Below are positions 1 through 10,771 of a stretch of DNA of 64,000 nt, piece by piece. This stretch comes from Lonsdalea britannica (GTDB lineage: Bacteria; Pseudomonadota; Gammaproteobacteria; Enterobacterales; Enterobacteriaceae): contig NZ_LUTN01000002.1 of NCBI RefSeq assembly GCF_002111595.1, forward strand, positions 248,001 to 312,000. Direction: 5' to 3'. Position 1 is the first letter of the stretch, and each line of letters starts with the position of its first letter. Under the pieces are notes generated by a model. That model did no database searches. It worked only from the letters and a program-made list of their open reading frames with translations, and had not been told where the DNA came from. A program made the translations under genes and the position numbers.

Positions 1-918
1 CTGTTCATAGACGCCATCCACCAGCGCCTTGCGATCAATGGCGTCGCGTGCGGCAGCGCGCAGCGCCGGATCGCTAAATGCGCCGCGGCGGGTATTCAGG
101 TACAGCGTATTGGTGCGCGGCATCGGGACTTCATGCACGCGGCTCGCGTCAAGTAACGGCGCCTGAGAGACGGGGATGGTCTCGACGACATCCGCTGAAT
201 GCGTACGCAGCGCCGCGGCACGCGCGGCGCCGTCCGGTACAAAATCAACGTCGATACCGGGCGCAGCCGCGGGTGTTCCCCAATAGTGCTCGAATCGGTC
301 GAGATGCGCGCTGGACGTGCCGTTAACGCGGGTCAGCACAAACGGGCCGGTTCCGGCATTGAGGGGATTCACGATACCGTTTTTTCCATAGGCGGCGGGC
401 GAGAGGATCGCCAACTGGGGACTGGATAAACGTTGCGGTAATAGCGGGTCGGGGCGCGTCGTTTTGATGATGACGGCACGATCGCCGTCGGCCCGAATCG
501 TCAGTTCGACGCCGTCCAAAATGCGCGGCTTAGGAACCGCGCGTGTCGCCGCCGTCAGCGCGTTGACCACCGATGCCGCATCCATGCTGCTGCTATCATG
601 AAATTCGACGCCGGGGCGCAGGCTAAACTGCCAGGTCGTTTCGTCCTGCTGTTGCCATTGGGTTGCCAGCGCTGGCTGCGCGTCTCCATTCGCGTCCAGC
701 TTGACCAAGGTTTCGGCGGTGCTCCAGCGGGATAGTTTAAAGGCGTCATCGCTGAAGGGAGACAACGCAGAGCGTGGCGGCAGCAGCATAGCCACACGGA
801 TACGCGGTGAGTCGGCCCCCTCCGTGGTCGGCGTTTCCGTGTCGAAACAACCGGCAAGTAGCAAACTGCCGATTAACCAGGCCGGGGAAGGGCGTTTAAG
901 CGATAAAAGGAGCTTCAT
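1..918 (-). CDS. ABC transporter substrate-binding lipoprotein (peptide/nickel class), partial
   Basis: An open frame of 306 codons runs from an ATG at 916-918 to the left edge of the window, so the C-terminus is missing. The N-terminus has basic residues, a hydrophobic stretch and a lipobox LLLAGC at about residues 19-24, so it should be a lipid-anchored periplasmic protein. The body looks like family 5 solute-binding proteins (DppA/OppA/NikA type): a YDxL-like opening region, a WQFSLRPGVEFHD segment, and NTLYLNTRRGAFSDPALRAA before the cut. It lies 18 bp downstream of two ABC ATPase genes on the same strand and is presumably their binding protein; permease genes are not seen and may lie beyond the edge. 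The substrate (peptide, nickel, or a metal-opine complex) cannot be told from the sequence. Confidence 0.85.
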   Translation of the reverse strand, partial: MKLLLSLKRPSPAWLIGSLLLAGCFDTETPTTEGADSPRIRVAMLLPPRSALSPFSDDAFKLSRWSTAETLVKLDANGDAQPALATQWQQQDETTWQFSLRPGVEFHDSSSMDAASVVNALTAATRAVPKPRILDGVELTIRADGDRAVIIKTTRPDPLLPQRLSSPQLAILSPAAYGKNGIVNPLNAGTGPFVLTRVNGTSSAHLDRFEHYWGTPAAAPGIDVDFVPDGAARAAALRTHSADVVETIPVSQAPLLDASRVHEVPMPRTNTLYLNTRRGAFSDPALRAAARDAIDRKALVDGVYEQ

Positions 919-936
919 ACAAAAATCCTTCTTATT

Positions 937-1743
937 TTAATAGCGCGTCGGCGGCTGTTCGGTTGATAGCATGGGGACGGCGGCCAATAGCGCGGCACTG
1001 TGGGGGTGAGCGGGTTGTGTCAGGAGCTGAGCAAGCGGGCGATCTTCCACGATGCGGCCTTGATGCATGACCAATACCCGTTCGCACAGCGTCGCGACGG
1101 CGGAAATATCGTGCGAGACGACCAGCAGGCCCATCTGATGACGGCGGGCCATCTGATCCAGCAACGTGATGATCTGCTGGCGGAGCGGGAGATCCAGCCC
1201 GCTGAGCGGTTCGTCGGCCAGCAGAAAGCGGGGTTTTAAAGCGATAGCGCGGGCTATCGCCACTCGCTGGGCCTGTCCGCCGGACAACGCCTGCGCGTTT
1301 CTCGTTAGTAAATCCGGCGGCAACGCGACCTGTTCGAGCGCTTCATGCACGAGATGCTCTATCTTTCCGCGATATCCGAGTTGTCTTAGCGGCGCGGCGA
1401 TAAGTTCGAAGACGTTTAGGTGCGGCGCCAGCGATCCCGCGGGATCTTGCGGGATGTACTGCACGCGTTGGCGATACCAGCGCAGAGCTGATGCGCGGCC
1501 GGGCCGTACAAGGCGACCATCACAGCGTATCTCGCCCTCGGACAGCTTCTCCAACGCCAGCATCGCGTTGAGCAGCGTGGATTTCCCTGAGCCGGAAGCG
1601 CCCACCAATCCGATACGTTCTCCATCGTGGAATTTCAGACTGATGTCGCTTAGCGCCTGATAAAATCGTGGCCGCTGTAGCCAATGACTGGGCTGAGGGT
1701 ATCGATGCGCGACCTGTGACAGTTGAAGAAAGGGCGTGATCAT
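937..1743 (-). CDS. ABC transporter ATP-binding protein (peptide/nickel class, second ATPase)
   Basis: A 268-residue ABC ATPase. It shows a Walker A GASGSGKST near residue 49, a Q-loop in YIPQDP, the signature LSGGQAQRVAIARA, a Walker B FLLADEP and the switch histidine in VVSHDI. It resembles the DppF/NikE subfamily, which hydrolyses ATP at the inner face of the membrane to drive peptide or nickel uptake. The start is 4 bp after the stop of the upstream ATPase gene, so the two are surely co-translated in one operon with the binding lipoprotein that follows. The C-terminal cysteine-rich oligopeptide segment typical of OppD/OppF is absent, which favours the nickel/opine type over oligopeptide transport. 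Substrate unknown. Confidence 0.85.
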   Translation of the reverse strand: MITPFLQLSQVAHRYPQPSHWLQRPRFYQALSDISLKFHDGERIGLVGASGSGKSTLLNAMLALEKLSEGEIRCDGRLVRPGRASALRWYRQRVQYIPQDPAGSLAPHLNVFELIAAPLRQLGYRGKIEHLVHEALEQVALPPDLLTRNAQALSGGQAQRVAIARAIALKPRFLLADEPLSGLDLPLRQQIITLLDQMARRHQMGLLVVSHDISAVATLCERVLVMHQGRIVEDRPLAQLLTQPAHPHSAALLAAVPMLSTEQPPTRY

Positions 1744-1747
1744 CGGA

Positions 1748-2551
1748 TTAGCTTGCCCATTGCAGCGTCGGTAGCGAGGAGATAGTCAACGCTTGGTCTA
1801 GCTGCCGAGCGGCCTGCACCAGAGCGCGTGTGTAGTCATGCTGCGGATGCTCGATCACCGTGCGGGTATCCCCCTGTTCGACGAGATGTCCGTCCTTCAT
1901 GACCAGCAGGCGATGACACAGTGAGGCGGCCACGGCGATGTCGTGCGTGATAAACAACAATGCGGAATCCGGGTTGCTGCAACTATAGGCCCGCAGCGTG
2001 CTCAAGACCTGTGCCTGTGAAATGACATCGAGTGCGGTGGTGGGTTCGTCGGCAATCAACAGGGGGCGTTGGCACAGCAACGCTAGCGAAAGGCATACGC
2101 GCTGACGCTGGCCGCCAGACAACTCTCCGGGATAGCGAGGAAGAATCGCCTCGGGATCGTCAAAACCGACGGAGAGCAGCAGGGCGCGAAGCGACTGACG
2201 CGCCTGATGATGATCGAGAACGGTTGGCTGCATCGCCATTCGCAGCTGTTTTTCTACCGTGACCAGCGGATTGAGCGCCGTCGAAGCGTCTTGAAATAAG
2301 GCGGCGGGACGGCACCGGGCAGGACGCCGCTGTACCGGACGGTGAGCGATCTCTTCATCGCAGAATTGAATACTGCCGCTCACCTGGGTGCTGGCGGGGA
2401 GTGCGCCCAGTAACGCACGGGCGGTGAGCGATTTCCCGGAACCGGAGGCGCCCAGTAAGCCGACGCGTTCGCCGGCGGCGAGAGAAAAGCTGATGTCGTG
2501 AACTTTTGTCTGGCCCTGGATCGCTAACTGCAGGTGGGTAACGTCAAGCAC
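1748..2551 (-). CDS. ABC transporter ATP-binding protein (peptide/nickel class, first ATPase)
   Basis: A 267-residue ABC ATPase that starts at a GTG codon (2549-2551). Walker A is GASGSGKSLTARAL near residue 34, the signature is LSGGQRQRVCLSLALL, Walker B is [12 protein letters not shown], and the H-loop is FITHDIAVAA. It belongs to the DppD/NikD group, pairing with the second ATPase encoded 4 bp downstream. No strong Shine-Dalgarno sequence is visible before the GTG, so the start is the weakest part of the call. The gene is the first of the visible operon. The divergent neighbourhood is the housekeeping yeaH-prkA pair, so this transporter is probably an accessory unit next to the conserved backbone. 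Confidence 0.84.
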   Translation of the reverse strand: MLDVTHLQLAIQGQTKVHDISFSLAAGERVGLLGASGSGKSLTARALLGALPASTQVSGSIQFCDEEIAHRPVQRRPARCRPAALFQDASTALNPLVTVEKQLRMAMQPTVLDHHQARQSLRALLLSVGFDDPEAILPRYPGELSGGQRQRVCLSLALLCQRPLLIADEPTTALDVISQAQVLSTLRAYSCSNPDSALLFITHDIAVAASLCHRLLVMKDGHLVEQGDTRTVIEHPQHDYTRALVQAARQLDQALTISSLPTLQWAS

Positions 2552-2680
2552 GAGGCGGACTCACATAGGTGGCTATTGATATGTGATAACATAACAATTC
2601 CATCATCAAAGATAAAGCGGTATGCATGCACGGCGGAAGTTTGCTTGAGGGAAATTCTGAAGATGATGGAATGAAGAAAA

Positions 2681-2707
2681 TCAGCCAGCACGGTTGCTGC
2701 TGGCTGA
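2681..2707 (-). terminator. Rho-independent terminator after yeaH
   Basis: Inverted repeat TCAGCCAGCA / TGCTGGCTGA (2681-2690 and 2698-2707) with a 7-nt loop, followed on the minus strand by TTTTC. It lies just after the yeaH stop codon. Confidence 0.8.
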
Positions 2708-2714
2708 ATAGGGG

Positions 2715-3989
2715 TCAGTTGTTGACGGTTTGTTTGTGAAACAGCTCGCGGAAGACAGGATAAATATCGTCCTGATCGCGAATATGCTGCATGGCGAAGT
2801 TCTCGTACTTTTCCTGCAGGCGTTCATATTCACGCCACAATGTTTGATGAGAACGCCGCGTGATCTCGATGTAGCTGTAGTAGCGCACGAACGGCAGTAG
2901 ATGACTGGCCAGCAAATCGTGGCATAGCGGTGAGTCGTCCGCCCAGTTATCGCCGTCCGACGCCTGCGCGGCATAGATGTTCCACAGCGCGGGGTCGTAA
3001 CGCTCCTTGACGACGTCCTCCATCAATTTCAGGGCGCTCGACACAATCGTGCCGCCGGTTTCCTGCGAGTAGAAGAACTCCTCCTCGTCCACTTCCTTGG
3101 CCTGCGTATGGTGCCGGATATAGACCACATCCACATTCCGGTAAGACCGGCTGAGGAACAGGTACAGCAGGATGTAGAACCGTTTGGCGATATCCTTGGT
3201 GGCTTGATCCATAGAGCCGGAAACATCCATTAGACAGAACATCACCGCCTGACTGGAAGGCTCCGGTCGGCGCTCGAAGTTCTTGTAACGGAGGTCGAAC
3301 GTATCGATAAACGGTACGCGCGCAATGCGCTGTCGAAGTTCGGCGATCTCCGCGCGCAGCCGCTCCTCTTCCAAAAGCTGGGCGGGCTCGGAGTTCTTCA
3401 GCAACGCGAGATTTTCCTCCAACGCACTCAACTCGCGCCGTTTTCCCGCCGTCATCGCCATACGGCGGGCGAGGGAGTTCTGCAACGAACGTACAACGCT
3501 GATGTTGGCGGGCACGCCGTTTGAGGTGTAGCCCGCGCGATGGTTCTTGTACTCCGCCATCTGGCGATGTTCGGTTTTTTTCAGGTTGGGAAGCGCCAAA
3601 TCCTCGAACAACAGGTCAAGATATTCGTCTTTGGAGATCTGAAAAACGAAATCGTCCTGGCCTTCGCCGTCCTGGCTCGCTTCACCCTGACCGGAACCGC
3701 CGCCACCGCCTCCCTGCGGCCGCTCGATTTTGTCATTCTGCACGAAGTGGTCGTTGCCAGGGTGTACGCGGTGGCGTACGCCACCGCGGCCCTGATGGAA
3801 CATCGGCTCACTGATATCCGAATTAGGAATCGTGATTGACTCCCCATTGTCCACATCGGTTACCGAACGCTTGTTAATGGCATCGGCGATCGAATGTTTT
3901 ATCTGCGACTTATAGCGGCGTATAAAGCGCTGGCGGTTAACCGCGCTTTTGTTTTTACCGTTTAGCCGGCGATCGATGAAATAAGCCAT
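2715..3989 (-). CDS. yeaH: YeaH family protein (UPF0229/DUF444)
   Basis: A 424-residue protein close in length to E. coli YeaH (about 427). It starts [15 protein letters not shown], as the family does, and has a glycine-rich low-complexity stretch [11 protein letters not shown] around residue 96. In the C-terminal half [11 protein letters not shown] carries a DxSxS metal-site motif of a von Willebrand A-type domain. YeaH is encoded next to the PrkA kinase (prkA stops 37 bp upstream of the yeaH start) and the pair is induced by starvation and stress in E. coli. The biochemical function of YeaH is not settled. The frame is intact, unlike that of its neighbour prkA. Confidence 0.93.
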   Translation of the reverse strand: MAYFIDRRLNGKNKSAVNRQRFIRRYKSQIKHSIADAINKRSVTDVDNGESITIPNSDISEPMFHQGRGGVRHRVHPGNDHFVQNDKIERPQGGGGGGSGQGEASQDGEGQDDFVFQISKDEYLDLLFEDLALPNLKKTEHRQMAEYKNHRAGYTSNGVPANISVVRSLQNSLARRMAMTAGKRRELSALEENLALLKNSEPAQLLEEERLRAEIAELRQRIARVPFIDTFDLRYKNFERRPEPSSQAVMFCLMDVSGSMDQATKDIAKRFYILLYLFLSRSYRNVDVVYIRHHTQAKEVDEEEFFYSQETGGTIVSSALKLMEDVVKERYDPALWNIYAAQASDGDNWADDSPLCHDLLASHLLPFVRYYSYIEITRRSHQTLWREYERLQEKYENFAMQHIRDQDDIYPVFRELFHKQTVNN

Positions 3990-4026
3990 GTTTCCCCCAA
4001 ACGACGTTGCCTGTCGGTCTGTCGCA

Positions 4027-5958
4027 TTAAGACGACTTTCTCACGCGCAGGTACCATTCGCATAACAATCGAACCTGCTTGCGGGTATAGCCTTTTTCCA
4101 TCATACGGTCGACGAAGTCATCGTGTTTTTTCTGCTCCTCGGTAGAAGTTTTCGTGTTGAATGAAATTACCGGCAGCAGCTCTTCGGTGTTGGAGAACAT
4201 TTTCTTCTCGATCACCGTGCGCAATTTCTCGTAGCTGGTCCAGTTAGGATTGCGCCCGTTGTTGCCCGCGCGCGCGCGCAGCACGAAGTTGACGATTTCA
4301 TTACGGAAGTCTTTAGGGTTGCTGATGCCTGCCGGTTTCTCGATTTTTTCCAGCTCGCTGTTGAGCGCTTCACGGTCAAACAGCTGCCCGGTATCGGGAT
4401 CGCGATATTCCTGATCCTGAATCCAGAAGTCAGCGTAGGTGACATAACGATCAAAGATGTTCTGGCCGTATTCCGAATACGATTCGAGATAGGCGGTCTG
4501 AATCTCTTTACCAATGAACTCCGCGTATTTAGGAATCAAATAGCCTTTCAGGTGCTCCAGATATTTTTCCGCGACGTCCTGCGGGAACTGTTCGCGTTCA
4601 ATCTGCTGTTCCAATACATAGAACAGGTGCACTGGGTTAGCGGCGACTTCGCTATGATCGAAGTTGAATACGCGCGAGAATCTTAAAGGCAAAACGCGTG
4701 GACAATCCCTGCATGCCTTCATCGACGCCCGCATAGTCGCGGTATTCCTGATAAGACTTGGCTTTCGGATCCGTATCTTTCAGGCTTTCCCCGTCGTAAA
4801 CCCGCATCTTCGAATAGGTGCTGGAGTTTTCAGGATCTTTCAGTCGCGACAAGATAGAGAAACGCGCCAAGGTTTCCAGTGTGCCGGGGGCGCATGGCGA
4901 TTGGCTCAGCTCGCTGTTTTGCAGCAGCTTGTCGTAGATTTTGACCTCTTCCGACACGCGCAGGCAGTAAGGCACCTTGACGATATACACACGGTCGAGG
5001 AAAGCCTCGTTATTTTTGTTGTTGCGGAACTGTACCCATTCCGATTCGTTGGAGTGAGCCAATATGATGCCGTTGAACGGCAGGGCGGCAATCCCTTCCG
5101 TCCCGTTGTAGTTGCCTTCCTGCGTCGCGGTCAACAGGGGGTGGAGGACTTTGATCGGGGCTTTGAACATCTCCACGAATTCCATGATGCCTTGGTTGGC
5201 GCGGCAGAGTGCGCCGGAGTAGCCATAGGCATCAGGATCGTTCTGGGCGAAATGCTCCAGTTTGCGGATATCCACTTTCCCGACCAGCGCGGAAATGTCC
5301 TGGTTGTTCTCATCGCCAGGCTCGGTCTTGGCAATAGCCAGCTGCGCCAGAATGGAAGGCCAGACTTTGACGACGCGGAACTTGGTGATGTCGCCACCGA
5401 ATTCCTGAAGTCGCTTGGCCGCCCACGGCGACATAATGGTGCCGAGATAACGACGTGGCACGCCATACTCTTTTTCCAATATGGCGGCGTCTTCATGCGG
5501 GTTGAATAGGCTTAGCGGATGGTCGTTGACCGGGCTGCGTTCGCCGTCGGCGCTGAGTACATAGATGGGCACCAGCTGCATCAGGCTTTTAACCGTTCGG
5601 CGAGAGAGGATTTCCCCCCGCCCACGGGGCCGAGCAGATACAGAATCTGTTTCTTCTCTTCTAAACCTTGAGCAGCATGGCGGAGATAAGCGACGATTTG
5701 CTCGATCGCTTCTTCCATACCGTAAAACTCTTCGAAAGCAGGGTAGCGGGCTATGACCCGGTTGGAAAATAAACGGGAAAGACGCGGTTCTTGCGCGGTG
5801 TCCACCATGACTGGATCACCGATAGCCATTAACAATCTTTCGGCAGCATTCGCGTAAGCACTGCGATCCTGCTGGCAGATGTTAAGGAACTCTTGCAGTG
5901 TGAACTCTTCGTCCTTGGCAGCGTCGTAGCGCTGACGGTAATGATCAAATATGTTCAT
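4027..5958 (-). pseudogene. prkA: PrkA/YeaG serine protein kinase, broken by two frameshifts as read
   Basis: Encodes the PrkA (YeaG) Ser/Thr protein kinase, an AAA-like protein of the nutrient-stress response, but in three frames. Codons from the ATG at 5958 give MNIFDHYRQRYDAAKDEEFTL and the P-loop LLGPVGGGKSSLAERL. A TGA then appears at 5581-5583 because one C is missing (GCC-TG for GCC-CTG). The middle part runs to 4652, and the last part resumes at about 4675 after a 2-base loss in CTCGCGCG. The read length is 1932 nt; adding the three missing bases gives 645 codons, that is 644 residues, exactly the E. coli length. The rest is highly conserved, so a sequence error is at least as likely as a dead gene. 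An overlapping TGATG at 5579-5583 could in principle allow re-initiation. Confidence 0.9.
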
Positions 5959-6405
5959 AGCGATGCCCGTCCTTCGTCGATTAACAACACAGAATAAGAG
6001 AGCGAGAGTATGAATACCGTCTATATAATGGTTGGCTCTCCTAAAGAAGAATTCCCCTTCAGAGTACAGCAACCCTTATGCCAACTTGTGACGCGCCGCG
6101 CAGGTTCAACATCGGCGTGCACGGTAAGGGAATGTCCTCTTCAATTTAAAGCGTAGTTTGCCTCGGTGAAATTTCCTCTATTCTTCCTTCAGATTTTTAA
6201 TAAATTTCAATGACTCAGTCTGTCGAAGTAGGGGCGATTCCCCTTTGCAGCGGGTCTGAACGAGTATGCCAGACCGCCTTTTCGGCACTAGAAAAAATGG
6301 TTATAAGTTATCCGATTCAGTCTGTAGTAGCGTTATTTCCCCGGCGTGACCATAATGTCAGCCTACTCCTACGGGAGGCTCGATTGGAACAGGAGAAAGT
6401 CAGCA
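5959..6405. other. Intergenic region between prkA and mipA
   Basis: About 450 bp between divergent genes. It should hold promoters for both, but I see no clear operator or hairpin. Short open frames here (for example one extending prkA upstream of its conserved start, and one at 6210-6536) resemble nothing and lack good ribosome binding sites. Confidence 0.5.
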
Positions 6406-7152
6406 GTGAAAAAACTTCAATCATTAGGTGTAATGCTGGCGCTGGGCGTTACGGCGGCGTCGCCGGCACTGGCGGATACCTTTTCTCTGGGGGTGGGCGC
6501 CATCGGGGAAACGTCGGTTTATCGCGGCGACGATAACCACATTTACCCCTTCCCGCAGGTGGTTTATGAGAGTGATAACTTCTATTTTCGCGGGCTGGGC
6601 GGCGGCTACTATCTGTGGAATGACGAGCAAAATAAACTTTCTCTGACCGCCTACTACAATCCGTTCGGATTCAAGCCGGGCGACAGTGACGACGGCAGTA
6701 TGAAACAGCTGGACAAACGCCGCGGCACGTTGATGGGTGGTTTGGCTTACCGTCATGATGCGCAATGGGGCACGATTCGTAGCGTCCTGGCCGCTGACAC
6801 GCTGGGCAACAGCGATGGCATTGTGTGGGATACCGCTTATCTTTACCGCATTGACGCTGACCAGTGGCATATTACGCCGGGGATTGGCGTTAACTGGTCG
6901 AGTGAACGTCAGAACCGCTACTACTACGGCGTCAGCAGCGGTGAGTCAGCGCGTTCAGGCATTCAAACCTACCGTCCGGGAGACAGTTGGGATCCGTATC
7001 TGGAGCTGAGCGTGGGGTACACCATTACGCCGCGCTGGAACACCTGGATTATCGGTCGCTACACCCGTCTTAGCGATGAAGTGAAAAGTAGCCCGATGGT
7101 AGAGAAAAGCGATAGTGTGATGCTCGGCGGCGGAATCAGCTACGCCTTCTAA
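6406..7152 (+). CDS. mipA: MipA/OmpV family outer-membrane protein
   Basis: A 248-residue outer-membrane protein, the same length as E. coli MipA (YeaF), a scaffold reported to link MltA and PBP1B. I chose the GTG at 6406 because AGGAG lies at 6391-6395 and the product then begins MKKLQSLGVMLALGVTAASP with signal cleavage after ALA at about residue 23. An in-frame ATG 60 bp upstream lacks such a site. The mature part alternates hydrophobic and polar residues as a beta-barrel does, with many aromatic residues, and ends in GGGISYAF, whose terminal Phe is typical of outer-membrane insertion signals. The order prkA-mipA-yeaD-gapA matches E. coli apart from the absence of yeaE. Confidence 0.9.
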   Translation: MKKLQSLGVMLALGVTAASPALADTFSLGVGAIGETSVYRGDDNHIYPFPQVVYESDNFYFRGLGGGYYLWNDEQNKLSLTAYYNPFGFKPGDSDDGSMKQLDKRRGTLMGGLAYRHDAQWGTIRSVLAADTLGNSDGIVWDTAYLYRIDADQWHITPGIGVNWSSERQNRYYYGVSSGESARSGIQTYRPGDSWDPYLELSVGYTITPRWNTWIIGRYTRLSDEVKSSPMVEKSDSVMLGGGISYAF

Positions 7153-7178
7153 GCTGGAATGCACTATCTTTGTGCTTT

Positions 7179-7212
7179 AAACGCACCGTGAACGTCAGTT
7201 TACGGTGCGTTT
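7179..7212 (+). terminator. Probable terminator after mipA
   Basis: Perfect 11-bp inverted repeat AAACGCACCGT / ACGGTGCGTTT (7179-7189 and 7202-7212) with a 12-nt loop, 26 bp after the mipA stop. The T-rich tail is short (GCTTTATGG). Confidence 0.7.
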
Positions 7213-7292
7213 GCTTTATGGTGAGGCGCAGTCTGTTTGGATAACCAGCACGGTGAAACCATAAGCGTGCTGTTTTATATTTAAAAAAAGGA

Positions 7293-8177
7293 TTAATTCG
7301 CCTGTGTGGTATGAACGCGTATCGAGGTCGCCAATTTAGCCGGCGCATGCCGGGTGATGTTAAATGGTTGACTGATACGGGCAGTTTCCACACACACGAA
7401 CGTTTTGTAACCCTCATCGGTGAGATCCGACATCGTTTTTGACAACTGCTCCCCCGGGTTCCAGGCTACGACATCGCTATGGTTATGGTGGTGCACTTCT
7501 ATAGTGCGCTCAAGAACCGGATCGTGGATCACACTGATCGTCTCAGGCTCGGTATAGATCCTATCGGTGCGGTTGGGGAACGAGAGATCGCCTTGCTGGA
7601 GACCGGGATTTTCCGGGTCGACCTTATCGATAAAGCGCTCACCCAGCCCGCTCACGCTCACGCGGCTGATGTCCCCGATATTGAAATAGGTGTGCAGGGC
7701 GCTGGTCATGCTGTATTCCCCTTCGAACTCCAGCTCAACATCGCAAGACGTTTTAGTGAGTGCAAAACGGGCATCCACTTTAAACGCTTGCGGCCAGACG
7801 GCGCGCGTTTCCTCATTGTCCCGTAGCGTCAGAGTCAGCGTTACGCCGTCAGCATCATCAATATGCGATGAAAAGGTCCAAGGCATGATGCGCGCAAAGC
7901 CGTGGCTCGGTTCGGCAACGGGACCAAACCACGGGAAACAGATGGGGATCCCACCGCGAATCGCTTTCCCTTCCTGAAACAGCGTGTTGTCGCTGAGCCA
8001 AATGACCGGCGCGGCGTCGGTGGGCTGCCAGGCGATCAGATGAGCCCCTTGCAGCGCGACGGCGGCTCTCAACTGCGGATGATCGATGACGACGATCGAC
8101 AGTTGGTCCTGTTGGCGTAACGTGATGTGGGGAGAAATGGTTTTGCTGACGGGAAGGGAGAAAATGGCATCAGTCAT
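7293..8177 (-). CDS. yeaD: Glucose-6-phosphate 1-epimerase (hexose-6-phosphate mutarotase)
   Basis: A 294-residue protein, equal in length to E. coli YeaD, which interconverts alpha and beta anomers of hexose 6-phosphates in the cytosol. The galactose-mutarotase fold signature is present: GAHLIAWQP near residue 45, RGGIPICFPWFGP near 74-86, the catalytic His162 in SALHTYFNIGD and the catalytic Glu264 in FVCVETA. It lies downstream of gapA on the same strand, separated by a gapA terminator and about 370 bp, so it may have its own promoter, unlike in E. coli where the gap is short. Confidence 0.93.
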   Translation of the reverse strand: MTDAIFSLPVSKTISPHITLRQQDQLSIVVIDHPQLRAAVALQGAHLIAWQPTDAAPVIWLSDNTLFQEGKAIRGGIPICFPWFGPVAEPSHGFARIMPWTFSSHIDDADGVTLTLTLRDNEETRAVWPQAFKVDARFALTKTSCDVELEFEGEYSMTSALHTYFNIGDISRVSVSGLGERFIDKVDPENPGLQQGDLSFPNRTDRIYTEPETISVIHDPVLERTIEVHHHNHSDVVAWNPGEQLSKTMSDLTDEGYKTFVCVETARISQPFNITRHAPAKLATSIRVHTTQAN

Positions 8178-8546
8178 GGGCGGGCCTATTCATCTATGAG
8201 TAGAAATCGATAATGAATATTGTGGCACTCATAACGTCATTCCCCAATAGGAATTCGCTGTCTCATTGAGCCGCGTTAACTATAGTGGTACCGGCTATCA
8301 CATTTTTCAATCGGACTGAATTGACTCATCTACACTAGCTGCAGGCGGAACAAGGCGTGCATGCGGCAGAACATCCCTAACGGAGCGGCGGTAAAGTCAT
8401 TAAAAACGGCGAGCTAAGTCTGTCGGAGGAAGCATGAAAACACCGCTGGGGCAGGGGGCGTGGCACTGGGGCGAGCATGTAAACAAACGTGCATAAAAAA
8501 GGGCGACTTGCGTCGCCCTTGATATCAGTTACCGATCTTCAGCTCA
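8178..8546. other. Intergenic region between gapA and yeaD
   Basis: About 370 bp. It holds the gapA terminator at its right end; the rest presumably includes a yeaD promoter. No convincing gene is seen on either strand. Confidence 0.5.
8499..8520 (-). terminator. Rho-independent terminator after gapA
   Basis: Stem AAGGGCGAC / GTCGCCCTT (8499-8507 and 8512-8520), 4-nt loop, followed on the minus strand by a run of T at 8500-8495. A textbook intrinsic terminator 26 bp after the gapA stop. Confidence 0.93.
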
Positions 8547-9554
<1,008 letters not shown>

Positions 9555-9754
9555 CTATTTGGTTTGTGAATAAAAGGTTGGCTGTAAAATTACAAAAACC
9601 TTCCCGAGGGTCAAGCGGAATCGTGTCAATAGTTGCTGTATGTCAAAACTATGGGCAACCCTTGCACGATAAATCATCTATTCGGTCATTTAAGTTGTTG
9701 GACAACATGATAGGAGCATTGGCCGGGGATGAGAACACCCGATGGGGGTATTAT

Positions 9755-9770
9755 TGTGACCCAGATCACA
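9755..9770. promoter_or_regulatory. CRP (cAMP receptor protein) site between gapA and msrB
   Basis: TGTGA-N6-TCACA, with flanking AT making ATTGTGACCCAGATCACAAT, is a perfect match to the core CRP palindrome. It lies 213 bp upstream of the gapA start and 129 bp upstream of the msrB start. CRP control of gapA is known in E. coli; which promoter it serves here is inferred. Confidence 0.7.
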
Positions 9771-9898
9771 ATTAGCACCCCGTCAGACGCTCGCCTATCG
9801 TAATGAGAGGCCGAATAACGTTTTGAGTGTTAAATTTTTGTAGCGCTAACAGTCTATACTCTTTAACACCTGTTTTAACTTCTTTCGTGAGCGATGAT

Positions 9899-10315
9899 AT
9901 GGACAAACACCTTCCCGGCTCCCCTGAGCGCGATAACCTGACGGAAATACAACGATATGTCACCCAGCAGCGGGGGACTGAACCGCCGTTCACAGGCAAG
10001 CTGCTGCATAATAAGCAGACCGGCGTCTACCATTGTTTATGTTGTAAACAACCGCTGTTTTATTCGGACAACAAGTTTGACTCCGGCTGTGGCTGGCCCA
10101 GCTTTGATCAGCCCGTCTCTGCGGAAGCCATTCGTTATCTCGATGATAATTCGCACAATATGCATCGAGTGGAAATTCGTTGCGGCCATTGCGATGCGCA
10201 TCTCGGACATGTGTTTCCTGATGGTCCAAAGGAAACCACGGGTGAACGTTATTGCGTCAACTCGGCTTCGCTGAGTTTCATCAATGCTGAAAATAATCAC
10301 GAAATAGACGGCTAG
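9899..10315 (+). CDS. msrB: Peptide-methionine (R)-S-oxide reductase MsrB
   Basis: A 138-residue repair enzyme (E. coli 137) that reduces the R epimer of methionine sulfoxide in proteins using thioredoxin. Structural zinc cysteines are visible as CLCC near residue 46 and CGHC near 95, and the catalytic cysteine is in [11 protein letters not shown] near residue 118. The motif SGCGWPSF is typical of the family. I chose the ATG at 9899 because the product aligns with known starts; the open frame extends 24 codons further upstream without homology. Divergent from gapA, convergent with nothing, and followed by yeaC on the same strand, as in E. coli. Confidence 0.96.
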   Translation: MDKHLPGSPERDNLTEIQRYVTQQRGTEPPFTGKLLHNKQTGVYHCLCCKQPLFYSDNKFDSGCGWPSFDQPVSAEAIRYLDDNSHNMHRVEIRCGHCDAHLGHVFPDGPKETTGERYCVNSASLSFINAENNHEIDG

Positions 10316-10456
10316 ATGTCTATTTAATTGAAACGTTTCAGCTGATGAGGTGTTTAAGGGCCAATCAGGCGCTAATCCAGAATAAATGCAGACAACGAAA
10401 TCGCCCTGCGGAATGTCTGAACAACAATCTAAAACGCATCAAGAAGGAATCTGGAT

Positions 10457-10741
10457 ATGCAGATGGAGGATGTACTAAAGGTGATGACGCCGGACATCTA
10501 TCAGCGATTAGTCACGGCGGTAGAGCTGGGTAAATGGCCTGACGGTGTGGCATTGACGTCGGAACAGAAAGACAACGCCCTGCAGATGGTTCTACTGTGG
10601 CAATCGCGACATAACGCGGAAGCGGATCACATGAGCATCAATCAGCAGGGCGAAATCGAAATCAAAAGTAAGCAGGCGCTTAAACAACGTTTTGCCGCTT
10701 CAGCCGAGTCGATTGCGGTGTTAAAACCACAGGACGAATGA
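10457..10741 (+). CDS. yeaC: YeaC family protein (DUF1315)
   Basis: A small 94-residue cytosolic protein of unknown function. The core IYQRLVTAVELGKWPDGVAL followed by LTSEQKDNALQMVLLWQSRHN is diagnostic of the YeaC family. An AAGGA box lies before the ATG at 10457; a second ATG at 10463 is possible. It follows msrB as in E. coli and ends 30 bp from the convergent pncA. Confidence 0.9.
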   Translation: MQMEDVLKVMTPDIYQRLVTAVELGKWPDGVALTSEQKDNALQMVLLWQSRHNAEADHMSINQQGEIEIKSKQALKQRFAASAESIAVLKPQDE

Positions 10742-10771
10742 CGTTATCGTCACCGCACAGCCGTTTTAGCC

